A stretch of 6,682 nucleotides of DNA, taken from NCBI GenBank assembly GCA_943908365.1, contig CALTTH010000156.1, positions 1 to 6,682 on the forward strand. The letters run 5' to 3'. Source of the stretch: an uncultured Hyphomicrobiales bacterium (GTDB lineage Bacteria; Pseudomonadota; Alphaproteobacteria; Rhizobiales; Rhizobiaceae). Position numbers and translations under genes: made by a program. A model generated the notes under the pieces. That model did no database searches and was not told where the DNA came from. It saw only the letters and a list, made by a program, of their open reading frames with translations. Numbering within the stretch: position 1 is the first letter of the stretch; each line of letters opens with the position of its first letter. Shown piece after piece: positions 6,414 to 6,682 of the stretch.

Positions 6414-6682
6414 GCGGACAGCTTTCCAGCAGCGGGGTTTTCGGTGTGAGTGGCAGCGTCGGCGCCAATCATAAAGCGGCCGACATCTTCGACACGCGTT
6501 TCGGACGTCACGAGGGACGGGCTGAGCGTACCGGCATTCAGCACCTGGATGCGGTCGCAGATTTCGAAGAGCTCTTCGATTTCCTCGGAAATAACGAGGA
6601 TCGCCATGCCGGCATTGCGCAACGCGATCAGTCTTTGCCGGATCGCCATGGCGGCGCCGATATCCACGCCCCACGTCGGCTG
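6410..6682 (-). CDS. ABC importer ATP-binding protein, C-terminal end of second ATPase domain (partial)
   Basis: The last 90 residues of an ATPase that continues beyond the window's right edge; the stop is TGA 6412-6410. The visible part starts at QPTWGVDIGA, the end of Walker B and the D-loop of the second nucleotide-binding domain of RbsA/MglA/NupO-type double ATPases. It continues through the helix RQRLIALRNAGMA to AILVISEEIEELFEICDRIQVLNAG, which contains the switch region. In this C-terminal domain Gln stands where the catalytic Glu of DEPT would be, and SEE replaces the switch-loop His. Such degeneration is usual for the second domain in this family, so the first domain (not visible) would carry most ATP hydrolysis. 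The tail after about residue 70 is poorly conserved. It powers the two overlapping permeases; the BMP-type substrate-binding protein is expected upstream, outside the window (inference). Confidence 0.88.
   Translation of the reverse strand, partial: QPTWGVDIGAAMAIRQRLIALRNAGMAILVISEEIEELFEICDRIQVLNAGTLSPSLVTSETRVEDVGRFMIGADAATHTENPAAGKLSA

Noticed and set aside
6414..6674. N-terminal extension of the first permease up to position 6674
   Set aside because: The extension is an Arg/Cys-rich frame lying entirely over the ATPase coding sequence. ATG 6413 in an ATGA overlap gives the family-typical N-terminus.

Overview
The window looks like part of an alphaproteobacterial genome, most likely Rhizobiales (Rhizobium/Agrobacterium type). 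This is inferred from the high GC (roughly 60% by eye), the densely packed operons, and the family combination of FCD-type GntR regulator, GGT-like hydrolase, cytosine-deaminase-like amidohydrolase, M24 hydrolase and BMP-type ABC importer. No rRNA, tRNA, CRISPR array, insertion sequence or phage gene was seen.

Plus strand, 1-4378: an operon-like run of catabolic genes. It opens with the last 64 codons of a GntR-family regulator (1-195). Thirteen bases later comes a gamma-glutamyltransferase-family Ntn-hydrolase (209-1792). One base after its stop is a cytosine-deaminase/AtzC-like amidohydrolase (1794-3023). A 122-base gap holding a 10-bp inverted repeat separates this from an M24 'pita-bread' metallohydrolase (best start TTG 3146, end 4378). 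A hairpin plus T-run at 4380-4409 ends the run.

Minus strand, 6682-4420: the end of an ABC importer operon converging on the first. In transcription order it encodes the C-terminal end of an RbsA/NupO-type double ATPase, a first permease (361 aa) and a second permease (303 aa). Both junctions are four-base ATGA overlaps. The permeases carry the NIGAEGQ and NLGVEG signatures of the nucleoside/simple-sugar branch. The substrate-binding protein and the rest of the ATPase lie outside the window.

Working model (inference): the importer brings in a small nitrogenous compound, possibly nucleobase-like, and the three soluble hydrolases cut its C-N or amide bonds under control of the GntR protein. 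The notable point is that all three hydrolases keep their fold signatures while substrate or catalytic residues of the textbook enzymes are replaced. The GGT-like protein lacks the Arg that grips gamma-glutamate. The amidohydrolase lacks the catalytic Glu and the metal-binding Asp of CodA. The M24 protein keeps all five metal ligands but lacks the His/Arg set of aminopeptidase P. The cassette therefore probably acts on a substrate other than the family-name substrates. These residue comparisons were made from remembered family sequences, without an alignment program.
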